Assembly (NCBI GenBank): GCA_023404095.1
Contig: JAEYDD010000075.1
Location: forward strand, 378,947 to 442,946
Reading direction: 5' to 3'
DNA length: 64,000 nucleotides
Origin: Pseudomonadota bacterium
GTDB taxonomy: Bacteria > Pseudomonadota > Alphaproteobacteria > Rhizobiales > Rhizobiaceae
The notes under the pieces were generated by a model, which was not told the origin of the DNA, did no database searches, and worked only from the letters and a program-made list of their open reading frames with translations. This document shows positions 24,682 to 32,382 of the stretch, piece after piece (the first letter of the stretch is position 1; each line of letters begins with the position of its first letter). Both the position numbers and the translations under genes were made by a program.

Positions 24682-25818
24682 GTGACTAGGGGATTCACAC
24701 TTTTGCTCGCGTTGTTGGCGGCCTCGACCGGGGCCGTTAGAGCGGCTGACATTCAGATGGAGCGCCTTGAGAAAGGCGCCCTCATTACCGTGGAAGGCAC
24801 GTTCGTTGAGGGCGATGATGTGCGCTTCAAGAACCTGGCGATTGCCACTGACAGCGCAGTTGTTGTCTTCAACAGTCCGGGCGGCTTGGCACACGTCGGC
24901 ATGGAGATTGGCCGTACGATAGCCATTAAGGGCTTTCTAACAGCTGTCTTCCAGGACCATATCTGCGCCTCCGCATGCGGGTTGGCGTGGATAGCGGGCA
25001 AGACGCGCTTCCTGGCTCCCACGTCCAAAGTTGGGTTTCATGCGGTCTTTACGGATCAGTACGGCCAACAGGATGTAAGCAGCGCCGGCAATGCTTTGGT
25101 TGGCTCCTACCTGCAGCAGTTGAACCTCAGCGAGAATGTCATTGTCTACGTGACGCAGGCAAACCCGTCTTCGATGCAATGGCTTACCGCAGGAGACGCC
25201 CAAAGGATTGGGTTGGATGTTGAGCCGATCCCGCAGCCAGAGCAAGCGGCGCCAGCAACGTCCAACGTTCCTGTTCCTTTTGGCTCGTCGGCGCAAGAAC
25301 AGGCCACCCTTCCGCCACAAGCTCCCGCGGTTACCCCGGCGCCGCCCTCCTGGCAATTCTATGACTACACGGATCTGCCTGGTTATGACCTCCCCGGCAT
25401 GCCGTTGAAGGTAGCCACTGCGAACGATTGTCGACTGCAATGCGAGGCCAACGAGCGTTGTTCGGCATTCACCTACAACGTCATTCAACGGGCCTGCTTC
25501 CTTAAGGGTATGGCCACGGAGGCTCTTCAGTACTCCGGCGCCGTCTCCGGATACATCGGGTCATCAGCGGACATCACGAGAGTTGGCCGTGATTTCGGCC
25601 CATCGCTTGGCTTCCGTACCAGTCGCGATGTGGAGATAGTGGCAAAGCCGTTTGCGAGATTTCAGAATTACACGCTGTCCGCGTGTCAGGACCAATGTGT
25701 TACCTCGTCTCGGTGCCAAGGATTTAGCTATTTCAGAAGCGGTATGTGCCTCATGTTTGATGTCAGAAAGCCAACGAGAAGGAATCTATTGTCCACGGCG
25801 GGCTCGCGCTCGAACTGA
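24682..25818 (+). CDS. exported ClpP-fold protein with two PAN domains
   Basis: About 378 aa. GTG 24682 is preferred to TTG 24679 because GGAGGG ends only two bases before the TTG. Signal peptide to about residue 22. Residues about 23-165 form a ClpP/crotonase-fold domain as in COG3904 periplasmic proteins: VVFNSPGGLAHVGMEIGRTI, then DHICASACGLAWIAG with the Ser nucleophile position in ASACG. A Pro/Ala linker follows. The C-terminal half holds two PAN/apple domains with paired cysteines (CRLQCEANERCSAFTYN; CQDQCVTSSRCQGFSYF). PAN domains bind protein or sugar, so it may be an envelope-directed binding protein or protease. Confidence 0.8.
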   Translation: MTRGFTLLLALLAASTGAVRAADIQMERLEKGALITVEGTFVEGDDVRFKNLAIATDSAVVVFNSPGGLAHVGMEIGRTIAIKGFLTAVFQDHICASACGLAWIAGKTRFLAPTSKVGFHAVFTDQYGQQDVSSAGNALVGSYLQQLNLSENVIVYVTQANPSSMQWLTAGDAQRIGLDVEPIPQPEQAAPATSNVPVPFGSSAQEQATLPPQAPAVTPAPPSWQFYDYTDLPGYDLPGMPLKVATANDCRLQCEANERCSAFTYNVIQRACFLKGMATEALQYSGAVSGYIGSSADITRVGRDFGPSLGFRTSRDVEIVAKPFARFQNYTLSACQDQCVTSSRCQGFSYFRSGMCLMFDVRKPTRRNLLSTAGSRSN

Positions 25819-25835
25819 CCACTTCTGCAGCCAGC

Positions 25836-26528
25836 TCAAAGCCGTGCCCGGAAAGCCTCGATCATTTCGCGGGAAACATCGCTGGAGTAGCAAATCGGGG
25901 ATGCGCCGCCGGGCTTGGAATAGGCACTGCGCTTACCGCACCGCCGGCCACCCCGGTCCCTGCTTTCCGGGCACGGGCAGGAGCCGGCATACCCGTTGAT
26001 TGATTCCGCTATGATTCGTTGAACGATGGCGGCGTCTGATATCCGTGGAATGCTGATCTGTGGCTCTTGCGAGTTCTTCTTTGGTTGAGCGTCCTCTTTC
26101 TGCGCTGGCTCAGCGGGCGGATTGCTCTGCAAAAGGTGCGAGGAAACCCAGCCCTCGCGTTGGGTCAGCCGGTCTCGGACACGTGTCCATTCGCCCTCAG
26201 ATAGCAGGGCGAGTACGGCGCGGCCGGTATCGTAACGATCCAAGACGTCGAACTGCTTGCCTGGCCCATCCCTCAATGCCACGCGCTTTCCGCGAATGAA
26301 CATTTCCTTAGTGACGGGCTCGGGAACGGGGGCAGGATGGATCGTCTTCGTCGCCTCGCTTGCCGCCGACGGTTGAGGCAACTCAGGTTTGGGAGCACTT
26401 GCGTCGACTGAAAGCGATAACGTCTTGGGCTGGCTGACTTCGACAGGACTCGAAACCGGCTTGTTCGTCAAGCCGAGCCAATAGACCACTCCTAAAATCC
26501 CAACGACAGAGACAATGAATCGTCTCAC
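25836..26528 (-). CDS. membrane-anchored SH3-domain protein
   Basis: 230 aa. An N-terminal membrane anchor (IVSVVGILGVVYWLGL), a Pro/Ser linker, a bacterial SH3 domain at about residues 78-133 (FIRGKRVALRDGPGKQFDVL, GEWTRVRD), and a conserved Cys-rich tail (GSCPCPESRDRGGRRCGKRS, ICYSSDVS). This tail recurs in rhizobial proteins and may be the functional end. It is convergent with the ClpP-PAN gene and is likely in the same envelope-related cargo set. Confidence 0.75.
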   Translation of the reverse strand: MRRFIVSVVGILGVVYWLGLTNKPVSSPVEVSQPKTLSLSVDASAPKPELPQPSAASEATKTIHPAPVPEPVTKEMFIRGKRVALRDGPGKQFDVLDRYDTGRAVLALLSEGEWTRVRDRLTQREGWVSSHLLQSNPPAEPAQKEDAQPKKNSQEPQISIPRISDAAIVQRIIAESINGYAGSCPCPESRDRGGRRCGKRSAYSKPGGASPICYSSDVSREMIEAFRARL

Positions 26529-26548
26529 AATTGCGACCGCCCAAGCGC

Positions 26549-27007
26549 CTAAGACTTACCCGGAGCGGCCCACAGCCATATCAAGCACGCCAAGCTTGCG
26601 AATATAAGGGGCGCGTAAGGCAGGCACACAAAGGGCTCTTTCAGTCGATCTGGCAATTCGCTTAGGCGGGTTGACTGCCAAGACTGGAACCAGCTGCGGT
26701 AAATCTGGAAGGGGCGAATATCATCGTCGTCAATCTCGCCGGCAAAGTAGCGCTCAATTGCTACGATTCGCTCTGCATAGCAGTACTGAAATGTCTTCCA
26801 GAGCCCCTCCAACCACCAAAGAGACAAGGCGGTTAAGGACACAGCGACAACAAGTACTGGCTGGCTCTCTTTCAGTCCGACTGCCAAACCTCCCGCCAAC
26901 AGCGGCGTAGCAAGCGACTTTATCGTCAGTGCGCGTCCATCGAAGGTCTCATAGTGACTTTGAAGTATCGAATACTCGGCCTTCAGTTGTTCCGCCAAAT
27001 CAGCCAC
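26549..27007 (-). CDS. small membrane protein, SLATT-like layout
   Basis: 152 aa from GTG 27007, which has GGAGGGG seven bases upstream. There are two adjacent helices (SLATPLLAGGLAVGL, PVLVVAVSLTALSLWWL) and a third at the C-terminus (LIFASLACLIWLW), with a soluble loop between. The layout resembles small membrane effectors but I do not recognise a family. It precedes the SH3 gene by 20 bases, so an operon is likely. Confidence 0.6.
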   Translation of the reverse strand: MADLAEQLKAEYSILQSHYETFDGRALTIKSLATPLLAGGLAVGLKESQPVLVVAVSLTALSLWWLEGLWKTFQYCYAERIVAIERYFAGEIDDDDIRPFQIYRSWFQSWQSTRLSELPDRLKEPFVCLPYAPLIFASLACLIWLWAAPGKS

Positions 27008-27091
27008 CGATGCCCCTCCTATCGAAAGCCGGTCGAATAGTGGCGCATTAGATCGCGCTATAGTAGCATTGGCAAGGTGCTGGGGGCAGTC

Positions 27092-27259
27092 ATGACAGTT
27101 GATCGCATCGACTACATCTCGAAGACGTTGGCAGAGCTGATCAAGATGATCGAGAAGGAGGAAGGAAGGCCTGCAATGCTGGTCTACCTGCTTTCCATGG
27201 CGCTGGCTGAAGCGGACTATATCTCTCGAAGCACCCCCAGAGCGACCGATAGCAAGTAG
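27092..27259 (+). CDS. small helical protein
   Basis: 55 aa: TVDRIDYISKTLAELIKMIE, then RPAMLVYLLSMALAEA. Amphipathic helices; a short protein type that I recall as common and conserved in rhizobia. Function unknown. Confidence 0.6.
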   Translation: MTVDRIDYISKTLAELIKMIEKEEGRPAMLVYLLSMALAEADYISRSTPRATDSK

Positions 27260-27365
27260 GCCAAGGCGACGGATTTCGTCGGGCTGGTCGATAACCAAGA
27301 GGAAACGGGGGCCCACTATAATCGGGAAAACGCGCAGTATGCGGGCGCAAAGGGGGATGCATGTG

Positions 27366-27887
27366 ATGCAGTTTCCGAAGCAAAAACGGCCGACTTCCTT
27401 CGGGAAACTGCTCAGTCTGGTCGGACTCGCAGCCTTTGCGATGGGCGCCGCGGTCTCGTGGTACGAGCCTGACCTACGCTTACTTGTGGCATCATCAGGA
27501 GCAGCGGTTGCTGCCGTCCAAGCTGGACATGCGCTAGAATCCCGTAGTTTCGAACTCTGCACCGGCCCGACGCGCATCAACTGCGTGGTGGACGGCGACA
27601 CTTTCTGGCAGGACGGCGTGAAGATCCGGATTGCTGATATAGACACGCCCGAGGTGTCCGAACCCCGGTGCACGTCGGAGGCAGAGCTAGGCGCCCGCGC
27701 GACACGTCGGCTACTGGAACTGCTGAATGCCGGCCCTTACGAGCTTGCCGCCTGGGAGAACCGAGACGAAGACAGATATGGGCGAAAGCTGCGCGTTGTC
27801 ATGCGGGGCGGCCGATCGATGGGAGACCAGCTTGTGTCGGAGGGACTAGCGAGGACATGGACCGGCCAGCGCGGGCCGTGGTGCTAG
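27366..27887 (+). CDS. thermonuclease-family protein
   Basis: 173 aa. The N-terminal 50 residues contain one or two membrane segments (LLSLVGLAAFAMGAAVSW). The rest is a staphylococcal nuclease (SNase) domain: CVVDGDTFWQDGVKIRIADI, then DIDTPEVSEPRC and DRYGRKLRVVMRG, with catalytic-type Asp, Arg and Glu. ATG 27366 has AGGGGG nine bases upstream. It degrades DNA or RNA in the periplasm in related proteins. It is cargo of the element. Confidence 0.85.
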   Translation: MQFPKQKRPTSFGKLLSLVGLAAFAMGAAVSWYEPDLRLLVASSGAAVAAVQAGHALESRSFELCTGPTRINCVVDGDTFWQDGVKIRIADIDTPEVSEPRCTSEAELGARATRRLLELLNAGPYELAAWENRDEDRYGRKLRVVMRGGRSMGDQLVSEGLARTWTGQRGPWC

Positions 27888-27933
27888 TAAGTGGCAGTAA
27901 ATATCAATTTCTGACAAGAATTATGGAGTGAAG

Positions 27934-28539
27934 ATGACATTGAAGGGCTACGAGCAGGTACTGATGGAGGATAACCTTCCAACCGCACGTCACGAGTTTG
28001 GGCACCACTTCGTGGCCCGGGAACTCGGCTTTCAGGTGGGTTCGGTGCAAATTGCCAGCAAGCACGCCATCGGTGGCCCCGGGGGTGGGGCGGAGCTAGA
28101 TCTCCTGTTTCCGATTTTCGACTTGCCCGGGCTCAAGGACTTTTGTGAGAGGCGAGTGAAAGTGCTGATGGCGGGCGTACTCGCTGAAGCCATGGAGGAT
28201 TGCTCCATAGACCATGAAAGAGCACGCATTTTTTGTCGAGGGTCGGGTTTAAACGACTTTGCAAAATGGCGGGAGCTTCTTCGCTTGTTAAGAAACATTG
28301 AGCACCCGGGGACACGCTCAATAGAAGCGGCTGGCGATGAGCTTCAGAAGCTGGCGGATCGTCTTTGGAATGAGGCGGCGCAAATAGTTCTTAAACACTG
28401 CGTCTTGATCGAGAAGCTTGCTTGCGAGCTTGCGATGCGTCGGATTGAGCGAACCAACGCGCTGTTCACCGCAAATGAGTTGGCCCAGCATGAGGATATC
28501 ATAGCCGCCTTTGGGGCGCCGGGCGCTGGTGGAGCGTAG
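27934..28539 (+). CDS. standalone M41-like metallopeptidase
   Basis: 201 aa from ATG 27934 (GGAG six bases before; GTG 27928 less likely). Near residue 19 is RHEFGHHFVARELGF, an HExxH zinc site in the context of FtsH/M41 peptidases, followed by VGSVQIASKHAIGGPGGGAE and VLMAGVLAEAMEDC, the equivalent of the conserved AGRAAE helix of FtsH. No AAA domain and no membrane segment. Small M41-like proteins of this type are known on mobile elements; substrate unknown. Last gene before the right att site. Confidence 0.75.
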   Translation: MTLKGYEQVLMEDNLPTARHEFGHHFVARELGFQVGSVQIASKHAIGGPGGGAELDLLFPIFDLPGLKDFCERRVKVLMAGVLAEAMEDCSIDHERARIFCRGSGLNDFAKWRELLRLLRNIEHPGTRSIEAAGDELQKLADRLWNEAAQIVLKHCVLIEKLACELAMRRIERTNALFTANELAQHEDIIAAFGAPGAGGA

Positions 28540-28579
28540 TCCCAGAAAAGTGAACAGCGCCGCAATTTTCCCGCCCTGC

Positions 28580-28600
28580 GGCGACCCGGTGGCGACCCAG
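28580..28600. repeat. 21-bp terminal direct repeat, right copy
   Basis: Identical to 8746-8766, same orientation, 64 bases before attR. Contains two GGCGACCC units. Confidence 0.8.
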
Positions 28601-28664
28601 CCAGGAAACGGCGCATTGCGGCGCGCAGTGCGCCTGTCACGCGATTGGAAACGTGAGAGAAAAG

Positions 28665-28716
28665 TGGTGCCGCTTACGTGACTCGAACACGTGACCCCAT
28701 CATTACGAATGATGTG
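28665..28716. repeat. attR: core repeat inside tRNA-Thr
   Basis: Exact 52-bp match to 8580-8631. It runs from the CCA end into the anticodon arm. Confidence 0.95.
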
Positions 28717-28740
28717 CTCTACCGACTGAGCTAAAGCGGC
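28665..28740 (-). tRNA. tRNA-Thr(CGT)
   Basis: 76 nt with encoded CCA. Acceptor GCCGCTT/AAGCGGC, D stem GCTC/GAGC, anticodon stem CATCA/TGATG with loop TTCGTAA (anticodon CGT, reads ACG), and T-arm ACGTG TTCGAGT CACGT. The gene remains complete after integration because the element's copy restores the 3' end. Confidence 0.97.
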
Positions 28741-28866
28741 CCGCATCGGCCCGCGAACTATCGTGGGCCGGAATGTGAGGGGCTGATAGCCGCATTGCGC
28801 GGAGATTTCAAGTGATCTGTTGGTACTTGGTCATTTTTCTGAAGGCAGCTGTGGAGCATGCGGCGA

Positions 28867-29829
28867 TCATGGTGCGCACAGGCGTTCGCGGGCGGTGAGA
28901 TATTCGGCCTCCAGGCGTGCCACCAGTGCTTCCGTTTCGACGATCTCCTTGACGGCCCCTATACCCTGGCCGCAGCCCCAGATGTCCTTCCACGCCTTTG
29001 GTCCGCTTTCGGCCCTGTCGAAGTCCATGATGCTCACGTCCGCTTCAGGCAGGTTGTCGGGGTCGAGGCCGGCTGCGCGGATGGACGAGCGCAGATAGTT
29101 GCCGTGCACCCCGGTAAAATGGTTGGAGTAGACGATGTCGGCGGCGCTGCCCTCGACGATCGCCTGCTTGTAGGGGTCGCCCGCGCGCGCCTCGGTGGTG
29201 GCGATGAAGGGCGAGCCGATATAGGCCATGTCCGCGCCCACCGCCTGCGCGGCAAGGATTGCGCCCCCGGTCGCGATCGCGCCGGAGAGAAGCAGCGGAC
29301 CCTCGAACCATTCGCGGATTTCCTGCACGAGGGCGAACGGCGAAAGCGTGCCTGCATGCCCGCCGGCGCCCGCTGCCACCGCGATGAGCCCGTCGGCCCC
29401 CTTGCGGATTGCCGAGTTGGCGTGGCGGTTGTTGATGACGTCGTGCAGGACGATGCCGCCGTAGGAATGGATCGCGTCGTTGACCTCAGGCACGGCGCCA
29501 AGCGAGGAAATCACGATCGGAACCTTGTATTTCACGCACAGCATCAGGTCCTGTTCGAGCCTGCGGTTCGACTTGTGGACGATCTGGTTGACCGCGAACG
29601 GCGCGGCCGGGCGGTCGGGATGGCTGGCGTCGTGGTCGCGCAGTGTCTCGGTGATCTCGGCGAGCCATTCGTCGAGTTGCGACTGCGGCCGCGCGTTCAG
29701 CGCCGGAAAAGCCCCGACCACGCCTGCCTTGCACTGCGCAAGCGTCAGGGCCGGGTGCGAAATGATGAAGAGCGGTGCTGCGACCACGGGCAGGCGCAGT
29801 TTGTTTCGTAGGATGGCGGGCAGGGTCAT
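28867..29829 (-). CDS. nitronate monooxygenase-type flavoprotein
   Basis: 320 aa, TIM-barrel FMN oxidoreductase of the NMO/2-nitropropane dioxygenase family: LPVVAAPLFIISHPALTLAQ at the N-terminus, VPIVISSLGAVPEVNDAIHS, then the phosphate-binding GADGLIAVAAGAGGHAGTL and GAIATGGAILAAQAVGADMA. It oxidises nitronates or related substrates using O2; physiological substrate not clear. Solitary gene beside the tRNA. Confidence 0.93.
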   Translation of the reverse strand: MTLPAILRNKLRLPVVAAPLFIISHPALTLAQCKAGVVGAFPALNARPQSQLDEWLAEITETLRDHDASHPDRPAAPFAVNQIVHKSNRRLEQDLMLCVKYKVPIVISSLGAVPEVNDAIHSYGGIVLHDVINNRHANSAIRKGADGLIAVAAGAGGHAGTLSPFALVQEIREWFEGPLLLSGAIATGGAILAAQAVGADMAYIGSPFIATTEARAGDPYKQAIVEGSAADIVYSNHFTGVHGNYLRSSIRAAGLDPDNLPEADVSIMDFDRAESGPKAWKDIWGCGQGIGAVKEIVETEALVARLEAEYLTARERLCAP

Positions 29830-30142
29830 GTCTCGGTCCGGCTGAAGTGACGTTTACGCAAACGTAAGCTAGCAACATTCGTACTGGATGGGAAGCCGCC
29901 CGGTTGTCGCTGCGTCGCCCGGATTCCCACCCGACCCCTTGCCACCGTTTTTTCGCGGCGCGGTGGCCATGTCCATACCCGCATATGCTGCGTTATCCCC
30001 GGCAGCGCTGGCGGCGCATGACCGCAACACTTGCGGAACGCGGCGTCAACGTTTACCGAATTCTTAACAGACAAGGACATGGACGCCGTGGCTTCGTTTG
30101 ACCGCGCCGCACGCAGGCGTGCGCGGAGCCCAAGGAGGCAAA
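29830..30142. other. divergent intergenic region
   Basis: 313 bases. An ACGTTT-ACGC-AAACGT palindrome at 29848-29863, just upstream of the flavoprotein gene, could be an operator. Nothing else recognised. The next gene's ribosome site is AGGAGG at 30133-30138. Confidence 0.5.
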
Positions 30143-31327
30143 GTGAGCGGACTGGAACAAGCGATCAGAAATGCTTTGGCGCGCGCCGAAAGCAACAATC
30201 CCGAAACGCGCGCCCGGATCTACCAGTCGGCGCGAAATGCACTCGAGGCCGGCCTGCGCAAGCAGGAGGTCAATGATCCCGAGACGATCGCAGCCCAACG
30301 CCACCGCCTGGAAATGACCATCCGCCAGATCGAAACCGAGCAGCGTGCGGCGATAAAGACGCCGTTGCCGGAACAGGTTCCCGTCGCCGCGCCGGACCGT
30401 CCGGCCGCCGCGCCCGGCCAGCCCGCGACAGGACCGGGCGCAGAACGGGTCGAGCCCGAAGTGCGGCAGGAAAGCCGGTCGCCGGCCGCCCCCCGTCAGA
30501 GCGGCCAAGATGCGGAGCCGCAATTGGGCGATATCCGCCCGGACCGCGGCGAGGGCTTCGGCCCTGCCTCCAGGACGTCGGCGAAGGCCGACGCGCGCTC
30601 GCGCAGCGCGTCCCTGGAAAGCGCAGAGGGCATGGTTGCCGCATCGCCGCGCATGGCCAAGGCGCCGAAGCGGCGCGGGCGGCTGTTTTCCTTCCTGCTG
30701 GTGGTGGCCACGCTGATCGCCGCCGTGGGCACGGCGGCCTGGTGGGTGCAGACGAGCGGGCTGCTTTTGCCACAATCGGCCCGCGACGGCAGCGTCGCCA
30801 ATCCGAAGCAGACCGTGACCGGCGACGACTTCTCCGCAAGCGATCCCCTCAAGGAGGCGCTAGACACCCATAACAGCTTCTCCTCCGATTGGCGCGAGGT
30901 TCTCAGCCCCTCGGATGCAAGCGTGCTTTCGGCCGGAGCGAAGGGACGTTTCGAAGCCGTGAGCACGGACGAGGGCCCCGCGATCCGTGTCGTCTCGTCG
31001 GCGCCCGACCGCGAAGGATCTGTCGCGATCGCCGTGTCGCCAACCGTGCTGCAGGCAATGGCCGGCAAGACCTCGACGGTCGCGCTCACGGTGGAGTCGG
31101 AAAACGGCAAGCCTGCCCAGCTCGCCGTCGAGTGCGATTTCGGCACGATGGGCGACTGCGAGCGCCACCGCTTCACCGTCTCCGAACGCACCGACCTTCT
31201 GTTTCAGGTCAAGTTCGAGGGCTCGCTTTCGCCGAGCGAGGCCGGCCGCCTCTTCGTCAACAGCGACGTTACCGGCGGCGGTGCCGGGGTCAATCTTTAC
31301 GCCGTCCGCATCCTGCCGGGCGAGTAA
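30143..31327 (+). CDS. membrane-anchored hypothetical protein
   Basis: 394 aa from GTG 30143 (AGGAGG four bases before). N-terminus is helical and soluble (GLEQAIRNALARAESNNPET), then a Pro/Ala-rich stretch, then one membrane helix (LFSFLLVVATLIAAVGTAAW) near residue 190-210, and a C-terminal beta-rich periplasmic part. Conserved in rhizobia to my recollection, without assigned function. Convergent with ppk2. Confidence 0.75.
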   Translation: MSGLEQAIRNALARAESNNPETRARIYQSARNALEAGLRKQEVNDPETIAAQRHRLEMTIRQIETEQRAAIKTPLPEQVPVAAPDRPAAAPGQPATGPGAERVEPEVRQESRSPAAPRQSGQDAEPQLGDIRPDRGEGFGPASRTSAKADARSRSASLESAEGMVAASPRMAKAPKRRGRLFSFLLVVATLIAAVGTAAWWVQTSGLLLPQSARDGSVANPKQTVTGDDFSASDPLKEALDTHNSFSSDWREVLSPSDASVLSAGAKGRFEAVSTDEGPAIRVVSSAPDREGSVAIAVSPTVLQAMAGKTSTVALTVESENGKPAQLAVECDFGTMGDCERHRFTVSERTDLLFQVKFEGSLSPSEAGRLFVNSDVTGGGAGVNLYAVRILPGE

Positions 31328-31369
31328 AGCTCGGCGCAGCGCTGGCGCGCCACTACGGCTTGCTGACGG

Positions 31370-32251
31370 TCACTTGAGGAATTTGGGGCCTGTCCCGATG
31401 ATCCGCTCATCGATGTCGCCGATCGCCTTCTTGTCCTTGCCCTCGTAGTCGAGCCGGTGAAGGACATAGCGGATGGCATTGACCCGCGCGCTGCGCTTGT
31501 CGTTTGCGCGTACGATGGTCCACGGTGCCCAGGACCTGTGTGTCTCCTCCAGCATCCGGTCGCGCTTTTCTGTATAATCGTCCCACTTGTTGAGCGCTGC
31601 GATGTCCATCGGGGACAGCTTCCAAGTCTTCAGCGGATCGTGTCGGCGGTCGTGGAAGCGTTTGATCTGCATCTCCCGGCCGATATCGAGCCAGAATTTG
31701 AAGAAGATGATCCGGTCAGTGATGACCATCCGCTCGAAGTCCGGCGTCTCGATGAGGAACTTTTCGTATTGCTCCGGTGTGCAGAACCCCATCACCGGTT
31801 CCACGCCAGCGCGGTTGTACCAGGAGCGGTCGAACAGGACGAATTCGCCTGCTGTTGGAAACTGTGCGACGTAGCGCTGGTAGTACCACTGTCCTTGCTC
31901 GGCTTCCGTCGGTTTGGCGAGCGCGACGACACGCGCAGAGCGCGGGTTGAGGAAGGCGCGGGTGACGAAGATGAGGCCTCCCTTGCCGGCCGCGTCGCGC
32001 CCCTCGTAGACGGAGATGATCCGCTTTCCCGTCGCCTGCAGCCAGTACTGCACCTTGACCAGTTCGATCTGCAGCTTTTCCAGTTCCGCCGCGTACTCGT
32101 CCTTGTCCATTTTCTTGTCGTACGGGAAGCCGCCGGACGACAGGCTTTTGTCGTCGATCCAGTTTGGCAGCTTGGGGTCGTCTATGTCGAAGGATCTCTT
32201 CTTGCCGCCAATCTCGATTTCCACTGGTTTGATGTCGGGAAACGTCACCAT
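31370..32251 (-). CDS. ppk2: polyphosphate kinase 2
   Basis: 293 aa. Walker A EGRDAAGKGGL at about residues 84-94, lid and Walker B FVLFDRSWYNRAGVEPVMGF near 141-160, and the family's LDIGREMQIKRFHDRRHDP. All PPK2 hallmarks are present. It transfers phosphate between polyphosphate and nucleotides (mainly GDP/ADP to GTP/ATP). It lies next to the phosphate regulon, divergent from phoR. Confidence 0.95.
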   Translation of the reverse strand: MVTFPDIKPVEIEIGGKKRSFDIDDPKLPNWIDDKSLSSGGFPYDKKMDKDEYAAELEKLQIELVKVQYWLQATGKRIISVYEGRDAAGKGGLIFVTRAFLNPRSARVVALAKPTEAEQGQWYYQRYVAQFPTAGEFVLFDRSWYNRAGVEPVMGFCTPEQYEKFLIETPDFERMVITDRIIFFKFWLDIGREMQIKRFHDRRHDPLKTWKLSPMDIAALNKWDDYTEKRDRMLEETHRSWAPWTIVRANDKRSARVNAIRYVLHRLDYEGKDKKAIGDIDERIIGTGPKFLK

Positions 32252-32382
32252 GTCTTGGCTCCTGCGGGCAGAGGTTGGGGGAGGAGGCCATAACCGCGTT
32301 GCGATTTCAAGCGCACCGTGAAAAACATGTCATGAAATCGCGCTATCGCTTCGTGTTGCATTGGCAATCGCGGAGCAGACCG

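Larger units (their letters stand above)
8580..28716. mobile_element. 20.1-kb integrative element in tRNA-Thr(CGT)
   Basis: The boundaries are two exact 52-bp direct repeats (8580-8631 and 28665-28716). The right copy is the 3' part of a complete tRNA-Thr, the left copy is the displaced 3' end. A P4-type tyrosine integrase starts 149 bp inside the left repeat. Inside are small DNA-binding genes, a replication-type protein, two virion ejection-type proteins, a SleB/M23 lysin, an XRE regulator with a divergent promoter, and cargo genes. No terminase, portal, capsid or tail-tube gene is seen, so it is either a prophage that lost its head module or a phage satellite/genomic island. Confidence 0.92.
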
